Shown here piece by piece: positions 28,460-37,836 of a stretch of 64,000 nucleotides of DNA. Position numbers and translations under genes: made by a program. Position 1 is the first letter of the stretch; each line of letters opens with the position of its first letter. The stretch is taken from the NCBI RefSeq assembly GCF_008107695.1, contig NZ_VIRG01000066.1, forward strand, positions 620,001 to 684,000. Reading direction: 5' to 3'. The DNA comes from Stappia sp. BW2 (GTDB lineage: Bacteria; Pseudomonadota; Alphaproteobacteria; Rhizobiales; Stappiaceae). The notes under the pieces are model-generated. The model saw only the letters and a program-made list of their open reading frames with translations, had not been told where the DNA came from and ran no database searches.

Positions 28460-29380
28460 CTACTTCGGCTGTGGGCCTGTATCGAACCGCGGGTTGGCTG
28501 TTTTCAGGACCGGGGTCTGCATGGAGACATTCTCGCGGCTCTCGCGCCAGACAACAAAAATGCCCGAGGCGATGATGACCGCAGAGCCGAGGCCGACGTA
28601 GAAGTCCGGCGTTTCGGAAAAGAACAGCACACCGAACAGGCTTGCCCAGAGGATCTGGCTGTATTGCAGCGGTGCCACCACGGCGGCCGGCGCGGCCTTG
28701 TAGGCGGTAATCGTCAGGAACTGGGCGCAGACCGACAGAAAACCGATAGCCGCCATCAGGCCGAGGTCGACAAGCTTCACCGGCACATAAAACGCCGGCA
28801 ACGTCATGGACATGGCCATCATGGACAGGATCATCGGATAGAGGATCAACACCGCCGGACGTTCCTTGCCGCCAAGTTTGCGCACCAGAATTGTGGAGAG
28901 CGAATTAGCAAAGGCGGCTGTCAAAGCCGCGGCATGGCCGAGGGTCAGTTCGGTCACCCCGGGACGTAAAACGATTAAAACGCCAACCAGACCGACAATC
29001 ACTGCAGCCCAGCGCTGTGCCCGCACGGTTTCGCCGAGCAGCGGCACAGACAAAGCGGTGATCAGCAACGGCATGGCAAAGAGCAAGGCGTAGACCTCTG
29101 CCAGCGGCAGCGCCGTGAAGGCGTAGAACCCACAAGACATGGCGATGATGGCAAGGCCTGCCCGCGACAGAACCAGCAAGGGATGCCTTGGGCGGAAATT
29201 GTCGACCGCCTTGTCCGCCAGCATCATCATGGACATCGGCACGAAGGCGAACAGCATCGTGAAGAAGATGATCTGAAAGACCGGATAGCTTGCGCCGAGT
29301 TCCTTGATGATGGCGTCATGCGTGGAAAACAGGGCAAATGCGAGAAGCGCGGCGACAAGTCCCTTGAGCGATTCAGTCAT
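28460..29380 (-). CDS. EamA-family (DMT) transporter
   Basis: 306 residues with ten predicted helices in two EamA repeats (1-140 and 150-285), for example LALFSTHDAIIKELGASYPV at the start and AAVVAPLQYSQILWASLFGV in the second repeat. This matches the RhaT/YdcZ-like DMT group, probably exporting or importing a metabolite. The substrate cannot be inferred. The gene stands alone and faces the ABC export operon across repeat copy A. Confidence 0.88.
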   Translation of the reverse strand: MTESLKGLVAALLAFALFSTHDAIIKELGASYPVFQIIFFTMLFAFVPMSMMMLADKAVDNFRPRHPLLVLSRAGLAIIAMSCGFYAFTALPLAEVYALLFAMPLLITALSVPLLGETVRAQRWAAVIVGLVGVLIVLRPGVTELTLGHAAALTAAFANSLSTILVRKLGGKERPAVLILYPMILSMMAMSMTLPAFYVPVKLVDLGLMAAIGFLSVCAQFLTITAYKAAPAAVVAPLQYSQILWASLFGVLFFSETPDFYVGLGSAVIIASGIFVVWRESRENVSMQTPVLKTANPRFDTGPQPK

Positions 29381-29721
29381 AGGCCGGGCCTTAATGGTAT
29401 GGAGGCCGCCCGCCGATACCTTATAAATACGGGGCGAGGTTCCGGGCGTGACACGTGTCTTCGTCAGCCGAGCGGAGGCGGCAAATCAGCGGTTGGTGCA
29501 GTCTCTTTCCTTGATCATCCCTGAAACGAACAAAAGTTCAAGAAAGGCAGCTTCGTTTCGAATGGATTTCGGACGAAATGAAGCAGAGTTTCCACAAGGC
29601 AAATGCTGCGGCACCTCCTGGAGCGAATTCCTCAACGGACACGCCCTGGCCGGCAATGTCGGCATGGAATTTCAGGCGCCTGCCTGAAAACAGACAGAGC
29701 GAAGACCTGATGTGGCGCAGA
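29381..29721. other. Intergenic stretch, no gene seen
   Basis: 341 bp between the DMT transporter start and the end of the small HTH-like gene. Short frames on both strands lack ribosome sites and family features. It should hold the DMT transporter promoter. I see no repeat or hairpin of note. Confidence 0.5.
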
Positions 29722-30054
29722 TCAGACGAAGACCCGCGCCAGCGTAGCAACAGCCAGCGCCGTTGCGGCGCGTTTCGGGCCGGCAAGGTCCGACGTCGTG
29801 CCGCCGGGCACCATCAGATTGACGCGGTTGAGATCCGTTGCATCCAGATGATCGAGATCGGCTGATTTCGCGGCTTCCTCTGCGGATATCCGGATTTCAT
29901 CGAGCATGCGCACAAGGCCTTGCCAGATGTGGATAGGAGGAGCCTCGCTCGTACTGCACCAGCGAAGGATTTCATCTTCAGATACATTTAGTACTACCGC
30001 AGCCTCATTTGTATCGAGGCCTAGATAGGTCATCATATCACTGAAGTTACTCAT
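29722..30054 (-). CDS. Small HTH-like protein of unknown function
   Basis: 110 residues from ATG 30054 (MSNFSDMMTYLGLDTNEAAV). An upstream in-frame start at 30153 would run through a palindrome and is rejected. Residues 10-50 read as a helix-turn-helix: LDTNEAAVVLNVSEDEILRW resembles the phage/plasmid-type HTH in which the second helix begins T-x-x-E-A-A. The second half is helical and Ala-rich (AEEAAKSADLDHLDATDLNR, ATALAVATLARVFV). I recognise no family. A perfect 17-bp palindrome lies 44 bp upstream of the ATG. Autoregulation is inferred. Confidence 0.6.
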   Translation of the reverse strand: MSNFSDMMTYLGLDTNEAAVVLNVSEDEILRWCSTSEAPPIHIWQGLVRMLDEIRISAEEAAKSADLDHLDATDLNRVNLMVPGGTTSDLAGPKRAATALAVATLARVFV

Positions 30055-30097
30055 TCTTTTCCCCAAGACGCTCTGCGCCCCAAACACCCAATGGCCT

Positions 30098-30114
30098 ATA
30101 TTGCACTGCAATAT
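30098..30114. promoter_or_regulatory. 17-bp perfect palindrome upstream of the small HTH gene
   Basis: ATATTGCACTGCAATAT, with 8-bp arms around a single C, lies 44 bp upstream of the HTH gene start. It is in the position of a promoter operator. No second copy was noticed in the window. Confidence 0.55.
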
Positions 30115-30376
30115 GGCAAAAAGCCAGTTTTTTACGGGATTTGAGTTAACCAATGCGCCGGCAAAGCTGTCAGCCGAAGTACGATCCAGCGATTCTTGGC
30201 GGCTCCCTTGGCATTTTTGGCAGGAGGTACCCCTGGCACCTTGGTGAGAGCCTTGGTGGAAGAGCCAATTGTCTGAAATATCAGATGAAAATTGATATCG
30301 GTGGAAAACGGCTGCCTGCCCGATTGTCCGGTTCGGTTAATGATAGGTTTATCGAACCAAATCAACATGACCAATT

Positions 30377-31231
30377 GTGCTGCCGGACTCTTTGATGAAG
30401 TTCAAGGGAAAATCCTTCATTGCCATCGTTCTGAGCCCGGAGCCGCCCTTTGCGGACTGGTTCCGAGAAATCGACCGTATCATCGAACGCTCGCCGGGAT
30501 TTTTTATTGACCGGCCGATCATTCTTGACGTCCGTGGCACCAAGATACCGATCGAGGAGCTGGAACAGCTTCTTGCTCAGCTTGGCGAACGTTCTATCCG
30601 CGTCATGGGAATTGACGGTGTTGCCGGCACACGGCTGAAAGCGGGCATGCCGCCGAGCTTTTCCGGTGGCCGTCTGGCCTCTGACGTGGATGTTCCGACA
30701 CCCGCCAACGCTCCTGCTGAGACCAACAACGGTTCTGCGGAAAAACAGACGGATGCCAGCGAGGCGGACGATGCCGCGAAGGGCGCATCCGGCAAAGCCA
30801 AGAAGGCGACCAGTGACGCGAAGGCCAAGGAAAGCCAGGCCGATGACGACAGCGCACTGGAACCAGCCGCATGGGAAGTCTCGCCGGCAAGCATTGCGAG
30901 CGGGTCCTCCATCGTGATCACGGAACCGGTGCGCTCGGGTCAGAGCATTCTGCATCCGGAAGGCGACGTGACGGTGATTGGCTCGGTCAGCTCCGGTGCC
31001 GAGATTATCGCCGGCGGCTCGATACACGTCTATGGCGCGCTGCGCGGGCGTGCATTGGCCGGTGTCGCAGGGAAAGACAGTGCCCGCATCTTCTGTTCCA
31101 AGCTGGATGCGGAGCTGGTTTCCATCAACGGGCTCTACAAGGTCGCGGACGATTTCGATACCGCCCTGCGCAACGCACCGGCGCAGATACGTTTTGAAAA
31201 CGAAACCCTCGTCTTTGAAGAGCTGAACTAA
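30377..31231 (+). CDS. minC: Septum site-determining protein MinC
   Basis: 284 residues from GTG 30377. ATG 30395 ([13 protein letters not shown]) is an alternative, and an in-frame stop at 30368 rules out anything longer. The N-terminal FtsZ-inhibiting domain (1-95) and C-terminal right-handed beta helix (about 185-284, with [20 protein letters not shown] then [20 protein letters not shown]) are normal. Between them is an unusually long hydrophilic linker (about 97-170) rich in Ala, Lys, Asp and Ser. With MinD it blocks Z-ring assembly away from midcell. First gene of minCDE. Confidence 0.95.
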   Translation: MLPDSLMKFKGKSFIAIVLSPEPPFADWFREIDRIIERSPGFFIDRPIILDVRGTKIPIEELEQLLAQLGERSIRVMGIDGVAGTRLKAGMPPSFSGGRLASDVDVPTPANAPAETNNGSAEKQTDASEADDAAKGASGKAKKATSDAKAKESQADDDSALEPAAWEVSPASIASGSSIVITEPVRSGQSILHPEGDVTVIGSVSSGAEIIAGGSIHVYGALRGRALAGVAGKDSARIFCSKLDAELVSINGLYKVADDFDTALRNAPAQIRFENETLVFEELN

Positions 31232-31288
31232 CCACAGAACCGGCCCCCCCAGGGCGGCCGGGCTGACAACAAACACAGGACGAACACC

Positions 31289-32110
31289 ATGAGCAACGCT
31301 ACTGTCGTTGTGGTCACGTCAGGCAAGGGCGGTGTGGGCAAAACCACCACCACCGCAGCTATTGCCTCGGCGCTTGCCAAAGAAGGTTACCAGGTCTGCG
31401 CCATCGACTTCGATGTCGGGCTGCGCAACCTCGACCTGATCATGGGTGCCGAACGGCGGGTCGTGTTCGACCTCGTCAACGTGGTGCGGGGCGAAGCTTC
31501 GATCAAACAGGCGCTGGTGCGCGACAAGAAGCTGAACAACCTCTACCTGTTGCCGGCCTCCCAGACCCGGGACAAGGATGCATTGACCGAAGAGGGCGTT
31601 GCCAGCGTCATCAGCGAGCTGCGGATGTATTTCGACTGGGTGATCTGCGACAGCCCGGCAGGCATCGAGCGCGGCGCAACGCTGGCCATGCGCCACGCCG
31701 ACGAGGCCATCATCGTCTCCAACCCGGAAGTGTCGTCCGTGCGCGACTGTGACCGGATCATCGGCCTTCTCGATGCAAAGACGAAGATCGCCGAAGACGG
31801 CGGCCGCATGCCGAAGCACCTGATGATCACCCGCTACGACACCGAGCGCGCCAAGACCGGCGACATGCTGGCGACCGACGATGTCGTCGACATCCTGTCC
31901 GTTCCGCTCATCGGTGTCGTTCCGGAAAGCAAGGATGTTCTGAAAGCCTCCAACGTCGGCCTGCCGATCACGTTGTCGGATGAGAACTCCCCGGCTGCCA
32001 AGGCTTATACCGAGGCTGTCCGCCGCCTTCTCGGCGAAAACATCCCTGTCACGATCCCGGAAGAGAAGAAGGGCCTGTTCGGCAAATTCTTCAAAGGGAG
32101 GGCCGCATGA
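31289..32110 (+). CDS. minD: Septum site-determining ATPase MinD
   Basis: 273 residues. The deviant Walker A TSGKGGVGKTTTTAAIA (residues 9-25) and MinD signatures FDVGLRNLDLIMGAERRVVF and CDSPAGIERGA are intact. The C-terminal amphipathic membrane-targeting helix ends KKGLFGKFFKGRAA. ATP-bound MinD dimerises on the inner membrane, recruits MinC and is released by MinE. It lies 57 bp after minC and overlaps minE by 4 bp. Confidence 0.98.
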   Translation: MSNATVVVVTSGKGGVGKTTTTAAIASALAKEGYQVCAIDFDVGLRNLDLIMGAERRVVFDLVNVVRGEASIKQALVRDKKLNNLYLLPASQTRDKDALTEEGVASVISELRMYFDWVICDSPAGIERGATLAMRHADEAIIVSNPEVSSVRDCDRIIGLLDAKTKIAEDGGRMPKHLMITRYDTERAKTGDMLATDDVVDILSVPLIGVVPESKDVLKASNVGLPITLSDENSPAAKAYTEAVRRLLGENIPVTIPEEKKGLFGKFFKGRAA

Positions 32111-32367
32111 ACATCCTGAGCCTCTTTGGCAAAAGAGGTGAAAGCGCCTCGGTTGCGAAGAACCGGCTGCAAATTCTGCTGGCGCACGAACGGGCCGACG
32201 ACGGTTCCGACGCGGTGCTGATTTCAAGTCTGCGGGAAGACATTCTGGCCGTCGTTGCGAAGCGTGTGAACATTGACCCGGATTCGGTACGTCTCGAGAT
32301 GGACAGAACCGGCGACGTCACAACCCTTGGCATCGACATAGAGTTGCCTTCCGCAAAGGCATCCTGA
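32107..32367 (+). CDS. minE: Cell division topological specificity factor MinE
   Basis: 86 residues, the usual size. An N-terminal membrane/MinD-binding stretch (MNILSLFGKRGESASVAKNR) and anti-MinCD helix (RLQILLAHERADD) are followed by the dimerisation domain (LREDILAVVAKRVNIDPDSV). It stimulates MinD ATPase to drive Min oscillation. It overlaps minD by an ATGA and is followed at once by a strong terminator, closing minCDE. Confidence 0.97.
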   Translation: MNILSLFGKRGESASVAKNRLQILLAHERADDGSDAVLISSLREDILAVVAKRVNIDPDSVRLEMDRTGDVTTLGIDIELPSAKAS

Positions 32368-32373
32368 CCTGAG

Positions 32374-32401
32374 AGACCGGCCCTAGGGCCGGTCTTTTTT
32401 T
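32374..32401 (+). terminator. Rho-independent terminator of minCDE
   Basis: A perfect 10-bp stem, AGACCGGCCC (32374-32383) with GGGCCGGTCT (32386-32395), and a T tract. It sits only two bases before the convergent GGDEF stop. Confidence 0.92.
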
Positions 32402-32402
32402 G

Positions 32403-33875
32403 TCAGCTTGGCTGCGCCGCCGATTGCATGGGGACGTTCCGGAAATCCAGAAGGTCGGCGGAATAGACCGCCACCTGCGCCCTGCCCCGCCGTTTCGCCG
32501 AATACAGCGCGACATCGGCCTTGCGCAGCAGGTCGGACGGATTTTCGGAAAAGGCGATGCCGACACTTGCCCCGAACGTATAGGTGGCCCCATCGAGGTT
32601 CACCGGCCGACTGAGCTGTTCCACGATCGCCCGGCCTGTCGACAGCACACGCTCCCGCCGCGCTCTGCCGAACACAATGACGAACTCGTCCCCTCCCAGT
32701 CGGACGACCGTATCGTCCACGTTGACAAGACCCGACAAAGCTTCGGCGACATAGAGCAGCACGAGATCCCCGGTTTCGTGTCCGTAGGTATCGTTTATGT
32801 CCTTGAACCGGTCCAGATCGACATAGAGCAGTGCGTGACCGTCCGCCAATGGCTTGACGTCCTGTAGCAACGCGAGGTTCTCATCGAGCAGCCGCCTGTT
32901 GCCCAGCCCCGTCAGAGGGTCGCTTCTGACCTGGCTGGCCAGCAGGTCCTTGACCTTTTCCGCCTGATGCTTGGCCGCAGCGAGAGCATGGACCGTTTCC
33001 GTTGCCCGGCGGAAGAACGTGCGTGCGGAAAAGAACATGCCGATATAGACGACCAGCACCCCGATGACGAGCAGAGGCAATATCCGGAACCCGGCGAGTT
33101 CGGGGCTCCACACGAAAAAGCCGAGATGCCGCCTGTCGACGGTTTCGATGTCGAAGCCTGCCTGCCAGAAAGCCGGTGGCAAGCTCGACAGCATCAAGCC
33201 CGGCAAATGATATTTCTCAGCCACTTCGGTCAGGATCGGGGCATTGACCGGACGCGCGAAAACCAGCACGTGATCGGTGCTTGTGTCGCTGTCCTCCTTG
33301 TAGGAGGTCAGTAGAACCGCGCTGGCGAGGTAAAGCTTTTCAAGGGTACCAACCAGACCCGTCGCGGGAACCGGCGCCTCGTTCTTCGCGGTGTTGCGGG
33401 CATCGGCAACCAGCACGCTAAGCGAAGGCCCGTAACGGGTATGCAGATCCGCGTCGGCAATCTTGCCTTCAATGACATGAATCCTGGGCTGGTTCTTGCC
33501 GTCGAACAGATGAATGCCTTCGATATTCAACTCATCCTGCATGTAGTCGACGAAGGTTTCACGAACCCAGGTAAGGTCCAATGAATCGACAAGATTATCG
33601 ACCGCATCATTCCAATAACCATACTCGAGCGTGATCTCCGCCAAGCTATCGGAGCGGTCATCAAGCATGGCCGTAAAAATGTTTTCCGAGGACCGGATGG
33701 AGTAGCGATCAAGCCTCCAGGAAAGAAACGACACAAAAGCCATCAGGCTTACCGCACTAATGATCACGGTTATCCAGAAAGGCTTGGACAGACGGCGGAT
33801 TTCTACCGCTTGCGCTTCACCCTTGGCTTTCTGAAGCGGCGGCGAACCATGCCCGACTGGAGGCTTGTATCGCAA
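32403..33875 (-). CDS. Membrane diguanylate cyclase with CHASE4 sensor
   Basis: 490 residues. No ATG is available in the N-terminal part, and the frame must start at TTG 33875 or close to it. One helix (about 33-52, FWITVIISAVSLMAFVSFLS) leads into a periplasmic CHASE4 domain (about 55-260, EYGYWNDAVDNLVDS) and a second helix (about 262-282, LLVIGVLVVYIGMFF). The cytoplasmic GGDEF domain (about 315-475) has an intact LGGDEFVIVFGR active site, so it should make cyclic di-GMP. The RxxD product-inhibition site before it is replaced by NVDD. There is no EAL domain. The signal is unknown. Confidence 0.9.
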   Translation of the reverse strand: MRYKPPVGHGSPPLQKAKGEAQAVEIRRLSKPFWITVIISAVSLMAFVSFLSWRLDRYSIRSSENIFTAMLDDRSDSLAEITLEYGYWNDAVDNLVDSLDLTWVRETFVDYMQDELNIEGIHLFDGKNQPRIHVIEGKIADADLHTRYGPSLSVLVADARNTAKNEAPVPATGLVGTLEKLYLASAVLLTSYKEDSDTSTDHVLVFARPVNAPILTEVAEKYHLPGLMLSSLPPAFWQAGFDIETVDRRHLGFFVWSPELAGFRILPLLVIGVLVVYIGMFFSARTFFRRATETVHALAAAKHQAEKVKDLLASQVRSDPLTGLGNRRLLDENLALLQDVKPLADGHALLYVDLDRFKDINDTYGHETGDLVLLYVAEALSGLVNVDDTVVRLGGDEFVIVFGRARRERVLSTGRAIVEQLSRPVNLDGATYTFGASVGIAFSENPSDLLRKADVALYSAKRRGRAQVAVYSADLLDFRNVPMQSAAQPS

Positions 33876-34282
33876 TTGCTTGCTCGCTCTCTTAGCTGCA
33901 TTACCGTTGAATTTGCCAGTATTCCGGGAGCCTTGAATATCCTAGACAAGCCTTCACGCTCGATCAACTGAAGAAATGTTATTCAAAATCAGATACTAGC
34001 GGTCTAATGGACAAGCGGGAAATTGCCAACGTGCCCGTCCCTACAATTTACAATGTATATATGTGAAAAGATCTTTTCGATATACGTAATTATGCAAGGA
34101 AGCCTTGCGTAATCCAATTTCGTTTCTTGTGTGAACAAACACACCGGCATCATCCCAAACGTCCACTACGGATCCGATCCACACGGTTCGTCTGCCCTCA
34201 CCTGTCCTCGTGAAGCCCTTCCGGCCTGGAGAGGCCAGAAAGGTGCAAGGAAAAGACAAAAGACCGGGTCAGCTTTAGCGGA
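33876..34282. other. AT-rich intergenic region with a 14-bp palindrome
   Basis: 407 bp between the GGDEF gene and prfC. No convincing gene: the best frame (34041-34259, minus) would need a TTG start without a ribosome site. It contains the perfect palindrome GAAAAGATCTTTTC (34065-34078) inside a strongly AT-rich segment, a possible operator for the upstream-reading GGDEF gene. Confidence 0.5.
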
Positions 34283-35884
34283 CTAAGCCTCGTAGACGAT
34301 CTCTCGCGTTTCCCGGAATTTCACGTCTGGGAATTTTTCAGTGACATGACCAATCTCCCAGGCATTCTTGAACAGGAACACCGGCTTGTCATCCCGATCG
34401 TTGGCAATCGACATGCGGTGACCTTCCAGCATCTTCTGCAAGGTCTGACTGTCGGTTTCGATCCAGCGGGCGGTGGTATAGGGCACGGCTTCAAAGCCGA
34501 TTTCCGTACTGTATTCCGCCTTCAACCGGTCCACCACGACATCAAGCTGCAGTGCGCCCACAACACCGACGATCCAGTTGGAGCCGAGATCCGGCTTGAA
34601 GATCTGCACCAGACCTTCCTCCGCCAGATCCTGCAGCCCTTGGCGCATCTGTTTCACGCGCATGGTGTCGGACAGGCGTACGCGGCGCAGGATTTCCGGT
34701 GCGAAGGCCGGCAGGCCGGTGACGTGGATGCTCTCGCCCTCGGTGAGAGTGTCACCGACGCGCAACTGGCCATGGTTGGGCACACCGATGACATCGCCCG
34801 GATAGGCAAGATCGGCAATTTCGCGTTCCTCGGCAAAGAAGAAGATCGGCGCGGAAACGGCAATCTGCTTGTCGGCGCGCACGTGCTTCAGCTTCATGCC
34901 GCGCTTGAAGGTGCCGGAGCACAGGCGCACGAAGGCAATGCGGTCGCGGTGCTTCGGATCCATGTTGGCCTGCACCTTGAACACAAAGCCGGTGACCTTG
35001 TCTTCCTGCGGCATGATGGTGCGTCCGCCGGTGGCGGGCTGGGAATGGGGCGGCGGAGCGAACTCGGCGATGAAGTCGAGCACTTCCTCGATGCCGTAGT
35101 CGCGCAGAGCCGAGCCAAAGAAAACCGGCGTCAAATGCCCTTCCAGGAAGCTTTCCTTGTCGAACTCGGCGTAGCCTTCCGCACCGAGCTCAACGTTTTC
35201 GGTCAGCTCCTCCATGATCCGGTCGAATACCGTGCCGGTGAGGACCTCGTCGTCGAGACCGGAAACATCCTTGGTCTGGGTGAAGGCACCACCGCGCTCG
35301 CCGCCGGAAGTGTGAAACTTCTTCTTCTGCCAGTCGTAAACGCCGAAGAAGTCCGAGCCCATGCCGACCGGCCAGGTCTGGGGGGAGACGTCGAGCGCAA
35401 GTGCTTCCTGCACTTCGTCCAGAATTTCCAGCGCATGACGGCCTTCGCGGTCGATCTTGTTGACGAAGGTGATGATCGGGATATCGCGCAGACGGCAGAC
35501 TTCGAAGAGCTTGCGGGTCTGGGTTTCGATACCCTTGGCGGCATCGATGACCATGATGGCCGCGTCGACGGCGGTCAGCGTGCGATAGGTATCCTCGGAG
35601 AAGTCTTCGTGGCCCGGCGTGTCGAGCAGATTGTAGATGATGCCCTTGCGCTCAAAGGTCATGACGGAGGACGAAACGGAAATGCCGCGTTCCTGCTCGA
35701 TCTTCATCCAGTCGGACCGTGCACGGCGTCGTTCGCCGCGAGCACGCACCTGGCCCGCCGCCCGGATCGCACCACCCGACAGCAGCAGCTTTTCGGTCAG
35801 GGTCGTCTTACCGGCATCCGGGTGTGAAATGATCGCAAAGGTACGCCGGGACTGATAGGGCGCCGTGCCGTTGAGGCCAGTCAT
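34283..35884 (-). CDS. prfC: Peptide chain release factor 3
   Basis: 533 residues from ATG 35884, with GGAGATT upstream. The much longer open frame lacks homology there. It is a translational GTPase that removes RF1/RF2 from the ribosome after termination. G motifs are complete: G1 SHPDAGKTTLTEKL, G2 EQERGISVSSSVM, G3 DTPGHEDFSEDTYR and G4 NKIDRE. Domain II and the RF3 C-terminal domain (VVGALQLDVVVDRLKAEY) follow. Length fits the family (about 530). Divergent from the DUF2585 gene. Confidence 0.97.
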   Translation of the reverse strand: MTGLNGTAPYQSRRTFAIISHPDAGKTTLTEKLLLSGGAIRAAGQVRARGERRRARSDWMKIEQERGISVSSSVMTFERKGIIYNLLDTPGHEDFSEDTYRTLTAVDAAIMVIDAAKGIETQTRKLFEVCRLRDIPIITFVNKIDREGRHALEILDEVQEALALDVSPQTWPVGMGSDFFGVYDWQKKKFHTSGGERGGAFTQTKDVSGLDDEVLTGTVFDRIMEELTENVELGAEGYAEFDKESFLEGHLTPVFFGSALRDYGIEEVLDFIAEFAPPPHSQPATGGRTIMPQEDKVTGFVFKVQANMDPKHRDRIAFVRLCSGTFKRGMKLKHVRADKQIAVSAPIFFFAEEREIADLAYPGDVIGVPNHGQLRVGDTLTEGESIHVTGLPAFAPEILRRVRLSDTMRVKQMRQGLQDLAEEGLVQIFKPDLGSNWIVGVVGALQLDVVVDRLKAEYSTEIGFEAVPYTTARWIETDSQTLQKMLEGHRMSIANDRDDKPVFLFKNAWEIGHVTEKFPDVKFRETREIVYEA

Positions 35885-36061
35885 GAAAATCTCCTGATCC
35901 CAAATCCGGCGGGGCCGCGCGAACGCGCCGGAAAACCGGGGCGCAACCTTCCACAAAAAGCCGGACGGATTGATGTTTCGTTGGCGGAAGGTCATAGAGA
36001 GAAATCTTGCAGATTTCCAGTAGAGAATCGCCAATCTGCCCCGACAGTCCGAGGAGACCCC

Positions 36062-36616
36062 ATGAGCCGAAGCAAATGTCTGATCGTCGGTTTGGCGATG
36101 ATCGCCGCAACAGCGGCCATTCTTCTGGCTATGGGACGAATCCCGATCTGTGACTGCGGCTATGTTCTTTTGTGGACACCGGCCAGCGATGTCGCCGGTT
36201 CCTCGCAACATATTTCCGACTGGTACACGCCCTCACATATCATCCACGGCTTCCTGTTCTATCTGTTCCTGTGGCTGATCTTCAGGCGCAGTTCCGTCGG
36301 AGAGCGCGCACTCGGCGCGATCTTCATCGAGGCTTCCTGGGAAATCATCGAGAACAGCCCCTGGATCATCGACCGGTATCGCGAAGCTACCATTGCGGCC
36401 GGTTACACCGGTGACAGTGTTCTGAATTCCGTCTTCGATATTCTCTGGATGCTCGCCGGTTTCTTTTTTGCCTGGCGCATGCCCGTCTGGGTCACGGTCC
36501 TGGTCGGGATAGGCTTTGAGTTGCTGGCACTTTGGGTGATCAAGGACAATCTGACGCTGAACGTGCTGATGCTGGTTTACCCGGTCGAGGCGATAAAAAC
36601 CTGGCAAGGCGGTTGA
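36062..36616 (+). CDS. DUF2585 (UPF0314) membrane protein
   Basis: 184 residues with four to five hydrophobic helices. Conserved polar motifs sit between them: WYTPSHIIHGFLFYLFLW and ASWEIIENSPWIIDRYR, followed by GYTGDSVLNSVFD. These match the alphaproteobacterial UPF0314 family. The conserved His, Glu and Asp in or near the membrane suggest an enzyme or ion site, but no function is known to me. It is divergent from prfC and stands alone. Confidence 0.85.
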   Translation: MSRSKCLIVGLAMIAATAAILLAMGRIPICDCGYVLLWTPASDVAGSSQHISDWYTPSHIIHGFLFYLFLWLIFRRSSVGERALGAIFIEASWEIIENSPWIIDRYREATIAAGYTGDSVLNSVFDILWMLAGFFFAWRMPVWVTVLVGIGFELLALWVIKDNLTLNVLMLVYPVEAIKTWQGG

Positions 36617-36708
36617 GCGACCTGCCAGCTTCCGAGATGTTTCCGGATCACGCGATGCCACTGCGATTCACGCTGCCCGGAATGACCAATTCGGTGGACG
36701 GAGATGCC

Positions 36709-37746
36709 CTACCCGTCCCTCTTGCGGGATATCCCGCCGCAGCTTTCGCGCACGATCAGATCGCCGTGGAGCAGATGGGTCTGTGTTTCCAGTGACCTGT
36801 TCGCCAGGCGGTCCAGAAGGATCGTCATGGCCTTTTCGCCTATATGCTGCCGGGGCTGGCGGATTGTCGTCAGGCCGGGCGTGAAATTGTTGGCGAAGGG
36901 GATGTCGTCAAAGCCGAGCACGGAGAAGTCTTCCGGCACACGATAGCCGCGCAGCTGCAGCGCAGAGATCACGCCGATGGCCGTGTTGTCGTTGAAACAG
37001 AAAAAGGCTGTCGGCAGGTCGTCCTTGATGAACAGCCGCTCAACGGCTGCGCGCCCGCTCTCGCTGGAGCCGTCGCCCTCCACCCGCCAATCGCGCAGCG
37101 CCTCGGGCGATTCCCGCAAGCCCTGCAAGTAGCCGTCGTGGCGAAGATCGCTGCGAATGTCGGCTGGCCCACCAGAGATGTAGGTGATCCGCCGGTGTCC
37201 GAGCGAGATCAGATATTCGGTCGCGACCTTGGAGGCTGCGACGTCATCCACGCCGACATAGCTGATTTCGGGGTTCGAAACCGGACGCTCGGTCGCGACG
37301 ATCGGAGGCAGATTGGTGAGCGGCGTCTGCGGCTGCCCGGCAACCGGAATGTGCCCCGTCAGAAGCACCAGTCCATCGGCCATACCGGTTGACAGGAACC
37401 GCAGATAATTCTGCTCCAGACCGGTTGTGCCTTCCGTGTTGCCAATGAGCACACCATAGCCACGGTCGTTTGCTGCTTTTTCGAGCCCGGTCAGAATGCC
37501 CGCGAAATTGGGGTCTGCAATGGAGGATGCCAGCACCAGCACCATCTGGGAGCGCTGCATGCGCAGGTTCTGCGCCATGGCGTTGGCGGTGTAGCCGGTT
37601 CGGGCAATCGCAGCCGTAACTTTCTTGCGCGTGCTCTCCGCAACCTTCTCCGGTGAGCGCAAGGCCCTGCTGACGGTCGCGATGGAAACGCCCGCCAGTT
37701 TTGCAACATCTTCAATGGTCGCCGGCCGCTCGCCCGGTTCGCTCAT
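36709..37746 (-). CDS. LacI-family transcriptional regulator of importer 1
   Basis: 345 residues from ATG 37746. The HTH with hinge helix spans 8-62 (IEDVAKLAGVSIATVSRALR, then YTANAMAQNLRMQRS), followed by a periplasmic-binding-protein-like sugar domain (LVLASSIADPNFAGILTGLE; FCFNDNTAIGVISALQLRG; SVLGFDDIPFANNFTPGLTT). It is divergent from a sugar ABC ATPase. The gap holds three tandem operator-like repeats (37837-37893) of the classic LacI/GalR type, so it should repress itself and importer 1 until its sugar binds. Confidence 0.93.
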   Translation of the reverse strand: MSEPGERPATIEDVAKLAGVSIATVSRALRSPEKVAESTRKKVTAAIARTGYTANAMAQNLRMQRSQMVLVLASSIADPNFAGILTGLEKAANDRGYGVLIGNTEGTTGLEQNYLRFLSTGMADGLVLLTGHIPVAGQPQTPLTNLPPIVATERPVSNPEISYVGVDDVAASKVATEYLISLGHRRITYISGGPADIRSDLRHDGYLQGLRESPEALRDWRVEGDGSSESGRAAVERLFIKDDLPTAFFCFNDNTAIGVISALQLRGYRVPEDFSVLGFDDIPFANNFTPGLTTIRQPRQHIGEKAMTILLDRLANRSLETQTHLLHGDLIVRESCGGISRKRDG

Positions 37747-37836
37747 TTCCCGTTTCCAGACATGCTGCGGTGCGGCCTTCGGATAAGTCCATGAATCGCA
37801 ACGCCATCTACGCTGTATAGAACGCAACGCACACTA

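Noticed and set aside
34041..34259. 72-codon minus-strand frame between the GGDEF gene and prfC
   Set aside because: It needs a TTG start without a ribosome site. The segment is AT-rich and holds a palindrome, more like a regulatory region.
35885..36211. N-terminal extension of the prfC frame
   Set aside because: RF3 normally begins just before the GTPase domain, and ATG 35884 has a GGAG site. The extension overlaps the region upstream of DUF2585.
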